A program made the translations under genes and the position numbers. This document shows, piece by piece, positions 4,965 to 7,807 of a stretch of DNA of 7,807 nt. Below the pieces are notes generated by a model. That model did not search any database. It worked only from the letters and a program-made list of their open reading frames with translations, and was not told the origin of the DNA. The stretch is from an uncultured Rhodospirillales bacterium (GTDB taxonomy: Bacteria > Pseudomonadota > Alphaproteobacteria > Acetobacterales > Acetobacteraceae). Within the stretch, counting starts at the first letter, position 1, and the number at the start of each line of letters is the position of its first letter. The stretch lies in NCBI GenBank assembly GCA_903928045.1, contig CAIYPH010000857.1, positions 1 to 7,807 of the forward strand, in the 5' to 3' direction.

Positions 4965-7807
4965 CACGCGAAACGTTTGGCAACAGCACCTGGGCGTCGT
5001 CGATCGTGTCTCGCGCCGGGTGGATGTCGAGGTCACGGATCGGGATCGTCTGGGGCAGACGCTCGGTGGACACCACGAAGCATGCGACTGAGGCGATCGG
5101 GCAAGCATTGATCTGGTAAAGCGCGCTCGGCCCGGGTGCGATGGCGGAAATCTGGGCCGCGGCCTGGCCGCCAACGCCGCGAACCGTGCCCGACAAATTG
5201 ACGTTGCCGGTGGCTCCACGGGGATAGGCGATCGAGAGGCCGCCAAGCGCGACATTGCCGGACAAATGGGCCCGACTGCCGAGATTGACGAGCAATGTCG
5301 TCGTGCCGGCGACCAGCCCGCCGACGGTGTCGATCACGCCGCTGCCGCTGAGATCGACGCGCAGGGTCTGGGTCGCGGCCCCGCTGACACCACCGATCGT
5401 GGTGTTCCAGCCGATGACCAGGTTTTGCGCCGCAATGAAGGCTCCCGCGGACGACCCGGCCGCGGTGGGCCAGGAGGCCGATGATGCGTTGCCCAGGGGC
5501 GCGCCCGCACTGCCGGTCAACAGCGTGACGCCAGTCGCGAGGTCGACCAGCGCGGCCTGACCGCCGTTGGGGCCGCCGAGGAAGAGGCGCCCGCTCGATA
5601 CCAGGCCGCCGAGTGAGATCGCCCCGGGCGTCGCGAGCGTCAGATCGGTGGCAGTGATCGAACTGCCGGTGGGGGCCGAGAGATTCCCGGCGGATTGCAA
5701 CACGGTCGCGCCAGAACCGGATGTCACCGATACATTTGCGGCCAGCGCGAGATTTCCCTGCGAGAGCAGCCGAAGCCCGCCGGCCGCCTGCACCGGGCCA
5801 TTGATCAGCAAGGACGCCGTATCGACCAGGCCGATAGTACCATTGGACGAAATCAGCGAATCAACGACCGACACCACGTTTGCCGCGCCGACCGGATCGA
5901 GCGCGGTGCTTTGCCGTGCATTCGTGGTCAGATGGGTCGCGACGATCTGACCGGGCCCAAACACGGGCGCGCCGGGCTGTGCCAGACGATCCAGCTCCAG
6001 AATCCCTCCGAGCGGGGCGCTCAAGGCGACCGTTCCGCTGGTGCCCGGAGCAGACAGGGTGCCGCCGATCTCCAGCGTCGCCCCGGCCGCCGCCGCGGAT
6101 ATCGCGACGGTACCGTTATTGTCGGTGGCGCCGATGAAAGACCCGTGATCTTGGGTGAAGGTGCCGAAGCGGGACGCGATGACGACCCCGCTGCCCCCCG
6201 CGACTAGGCTGCCCGAAACCTGCTCGATCGCCGGCCCGGCGGCGATGTTCGCGTCGGCGCCGACGGTGATGGTGCCGGTGATGCTGAGCTGGCTTGTGGT
6301 CACCAGGACGAGGCGGCCACCGATCGCGCCGCCGGTGAGCGCGCCGATGCGGTTGGAGCTCGAATCGAGGATGACACTCCCGGCGGCGCTCGCGCTCACA
6401 CCCTGAACGAACACCGTCCCTTTGTTGCCGCCGATGCCGTTCTCCGCGACGCCGCCCGACAGGCTGTTCAGGGTCAGCACCCCGTGCGGCGCGATGACGC
6501 TGGCGCCGATCCCGATCGGTCCCTCGGACGTGATGTTAACCGAGCCGGCGGAGGTCATCGATGCGCCGGCGAGCTGGATGAAGCTGCCTTGGGCCGACAT
6601 GATGTTGAGCAGGCTGCCAGTGGCGCTCGCGGTGATGCCGCCGGATACCTGCTGGATGCCGAGATCCGCGCTGAGCTGGACACCGCCCGGGCCGCCCGAG
6701 ACGTTACCGGGGACGGTCATCGCGCCGGTGGTCTGCACCACCAAGCGGTTGCTGGCGCTGATCTGGCCGATCACGGTCAGAGCGCCGGTTGACGACAAGG
6801 TCAGGTCACCGGCGAGGGTGGTGATGGTGCCGAGCGTCGTAATCGCATTGGCGGGCGATTGCAGGGAGACCGAGGCGGACTGCGGAACGCCGGCCAGGCC
6901 CGTCTGCTCGTTGAGCAGGGTCGCGCTGATGCGCCCGTTGGGCTCGGTGATACCATTGGCGGCGGAGACGGCAATGGTGCCAGCGCTCAATACCCCGGCC
7001 CCGATGGCGGTCCCGATCGCGAGGGTGCCCAAGCTGAGGCCGATCGTCAGGTGTCCGAGGTTGGGGGTGCCGGTCGTCGCCCCGCCGGCGGCGATGGTGC
7101 CTGCCACCGACATCGAAACCCCGTTCAACAACAGGAAATCGCCCGATGTCGTGAACGACGAAAGGCTCGCGATGGCGTTCGCGCCGGCCAAATTGACCGA
7201 GCCCAATGCAGCTGGCGCAGCACCGGAATTTGGCCCGATCAGGAGATTGGTCACGATGCTGCTCGCCGATGTCTCGGAGATCGCCGAGGCGGTGAGCAAG
7301 GCAACGGTGGCACCGGAGACCACCGCCTGCTGGTTGCCGCTGCCGATCGCGATAGGACCCGCCGAGGCCAGCCGGAGCGTCGCGCTGTTGGCGCCAGCGG
7401 CCACGGCGCCGGTCACTGTCAGGGGGACGGCATCGACGAGCGAGAAATTGCCCGTCGTGGTGAACGCACCCAGCTCGATGACGCTGTTCGCCGCCTCGAG
7501 CGTCACCGCCGCGGCGGAAGACTGCGCCAGCCCCGCGGCAGGGCCGGTGAGGCGGTTGGCGGTGATGATGCCGCCGGTCTGGCTAATTGTTCCCGCCGCC
7601 AGCAAAGAAATGGTGCCCGCCGCCAGGGGCGCGCCGATCGTGAGGTCACCGGCCGAGGCCAAGGTCAAGGTGTTGGCGTTGGCCGCGTTGGGGAGGGACG
7701 GCAGGCCGAGGGTGATCGGGCCGGACACCGTCATCGCGACACGGCTGTTGATGGAGACATCGCCCGTCGCGTTGATGCCGCCAAGCGCGGCAATGGCGTT
7801 GTTGCCG
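4954..7807 (-). CDS. Filamentous-haemagglutinin-like beta-strand repeat exoprotein, C-terminal part (5' end outside window)
   Basis: About 950 C-terminal residues of a large protein whose frame stays open to the right window edge, so the ATG at 7734 is internal. Composition is dominated by Ala, Gly, Ser, Thr, Val, Leu and Ile with few charged residues, in short alternating strands such as TLRLASAGPIAIGSG and GALTVIGQISAS. This is the pattern of right-handed beta-helix exoproteins of the TpsA/filamentous haemagglutinin type. A degenerate motif (Asn-x-Ile-x-x-Leu ... Gly-Asp/Asn-hydrophobic ... Leu-x-Val-x-Gly-x-Ile) recurs at least six times. The last ~55 residues differ: they hold the only two cysteines seen (NACPIASVACF) and a charged tail ending LLPNVSRDDL. 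No beta-barrel translocator is present at the C-terminus, which argues against a classical autotransporter. By family knowledge, secretion would need an N-terminal TPS domain and a TpsB pore, both expected upstream and not visible. The stop codon lies inside the start region of the CHAT lipoprotein gene, so the two are probably co-translated. Confidence 0.8.
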   Translation of the reverse strand, partial: GNNAIAALGGINATGDVSINSRVAMTVSGPITLGLPSLPNAANANTLTLASAGDLTIGAPLAAGTISLLAAGTISQTGGIITANRLTGPAAGLAQSSAAAVTLEAANSVIELGAFTTTGNFSLVDAVPLTVTGAVAAGANSATLRLASAGPIAIGSGNQQAVVSGATVALLTASAISETSASSIVTNLLIGPNSGAAPAALGSVNLAGANAIASLSSFTTSGDFLLLNGVSMSVAGTIAAGGATTGTPNLGHLTIGLSLGTLAIGTAIGAGVLSAGTIAVSAANGITEPNGRISATLLNEQTGLAGVPQSASVSLQSPANAITTLGTITTLAGDLTLSSTGALTVIGQISASNRLVVQTTGAMTVPGNVSGGPGGVQLSADLGIQQVSGGITASATGSLLNIMSAQGSFIQLAGASMTSAGSVNITSEGPIGIGASVIAPHGVLTLNSLSGGVAENGIGGNKGTVFVQGVSASAAGSVILDSSSNRIGALTGGAIGGRLVLVTTSQLSITGTITVGADANIAAGPAIEQVSGSLVAGGSGVVIASRFGTFTQDHGSFIGATDNNGTVAISAAAAGATLEIGGTLSAPGTSGTVALSAPLGGILELDRLAQPGAPVFGPGQIVATHLTTNARQSTALDPVGAANVVSVVDSLISSNGTIGLVDTASLLINGPVQAAGGLRLLSQGNLALAANVSVTSGSGATVLQSAGNLSAPTGSSITATDLTLATPGAISLGGLVSSGRLFLGGPNGGQAALVDLATGVTLLTGSAGAPLGNASSASWPTAAGSSAGAFIAAQNLVIGWNTTIGGVSGAATQTLRVDLSGSGVIDTVGGLVAGTTTLLVNLGSRAHLSGNVALGGLSIAYPRGATGNVNLSGTVRGVGGQAAAQISAIAPGPSALYQINACPIASVACFVVSTERLPQTIPIRDLDIHPARDTIDDAQVLLPNVSRDDL
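4957..5124 (-). other. Conserved-looking C-terminal tail of the exoprotein with a Cys pair
   Basis: The last 56 residues break from the low-complexity beta repeats. They open with ALYQINACPIASVACFVV (two cysteines six residues apart, able to form a small disulfide loop), then an Arg/Asp-rich stretch with PIRDLDIHPARDTIDDAQ, and end with VLLPNVSRDDL. From memory, similar Cys-loop plus RDL...LLPNVS...D endings occur on haemagglutinin-like proteins of Rhodospirillales. This looks like a family-specific end signal rather than filler, but its role is unknown. Confidence 0.55.
5779..5889 (-). repeat. Diverged sixth copy of the exoprotein repeat core
   Basis: AANVVSVVDSLISSNGTIGL followed by SLLINGPVQAAG keeps the general core pattern with the Leu replaced by Val. 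It is about 158 residues after the fifth copy and is the last recognisable one before the C-terminal region. Confidence 0.5.
6259..6357 (-). repeat. Diverged fifth copy of the exoprotein repeat core
   Basis: SNRIGALTGGAIGGRLVL followed by QLSITGTITVG preserves the Asn-x-Ile-x-x-Leu start and the Leu-x-Ile-x-Gly-x-Ile end of the core, but lies about 165 residues after the previous copy rather than ~105. Confidence 0.55.
6754..7806 (-). repeat. Four copies of a ~104-110-residue protein repeat
   Basis: In the translated exoprotein the motif (A/N)N-x-I-x-x-L ... (T/A)xGD-x-x-(L/I) ... (L/M)(T/S)V-x-G-x-I-x-(A/L) recurs at 7705-7806 (NNAIAALGG..ATGDVSI), 7393-7494 (ANSVIELGAFTTTGNFSL), 7084-7185 (GANAIASLSSFTTSGDFL) and 6754-6858 (PANAITTLGTITTLAGDL). 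The motif asparagines are 104, 103 and 110 residues apart. Between cores, a second element, hydrophobic-SGA(G/T)-I-x-x-(T/P)xG-x-I-x(4)L, also recurs. The repeats are clear in protein but degenerate in DNA, so they are old. Confidence 0.75.

Noticed and set aside
4965..5255. 97-codon N-terminal extension of the CHAT protein
   Set aside because: The extension is Arg/Ser/Pro-rich, overlaps the exoprotein C-terminus in another frame and would place the clear lipoprotein signal peptide inside the protein.
4954..7807. Classical type Va autotransporter
   Set aside because: The visible C-terminus has no amphipathic beta-barrel strands or terminal aromatic residue; it ends in a short charged tail, so a two-partner-secretion-like protein fits better.

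Overview
This is a GC-rich window with tightly packed genes, most likely from an alphaproteobacterium. The evidence for that is the short DUF3126-type protein, a family I know from Alphaproteobacteria, and the pairing of a haemagglutinin-like repeat protein with a TPR-CHAT lipoprotein, which I associate with Rhodospirillales/Acetobacteraceae. The class is fairly secure; the order and family are a guess from memory.

Left part (2-1615, + strand): the 3' end of a urease accessory operon. It holds the C-terminal part of ureE with a very His-rich tail, then complete ureF and ureG. The genes overlap by 11 nt (ureE/ureF) and 4 nt (ureF/ureG), so translation is probably coupled. UreE delivers nickel, and UreF with the GTPase UreG (and UreD, outside the window) load it into the urease active site.

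Middle (1628-1855, - strand): a 75-residue DUF3126-type protein with a GTG start and a clear Shine-Dalgarno sequence. It converges on ureG with only 12 bp between the stop codons, and an 18-bp near-palindrome covers the junction.

Right part (1920-7807, - strand): a two-gene envelope cassette read right to left. First comes the C-terminal ~950 residues of a large, Ala/Gly/Ser/Thr-rich beta-strand repeat protein of the filamentous-haemagglutinin/two-partner-secretion type, whose 5' end lies beyond the window. Next, overlapping it by 11 nt, is a 1014-residue predicted lipoprotein with an N-terminal four-cysteine region, TPR-like helical repeats, a coiled coil and a C-terminal CHAT caspase-like peptidase domain with an apparent His855/Cys906 dyad. 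The coupling of a putative exoprotein to an envelope-anchored CHAT protease is the most interesting point here. A role in processing, releasing or guarding the repeat protein is a hypothesis, not something the sequence proves.

No RNA genes, CRISPR arrays, insertion sequences or convincing rho-independent terminators were seen. The longest stretch without a gene is 64 bp (1856-1919).
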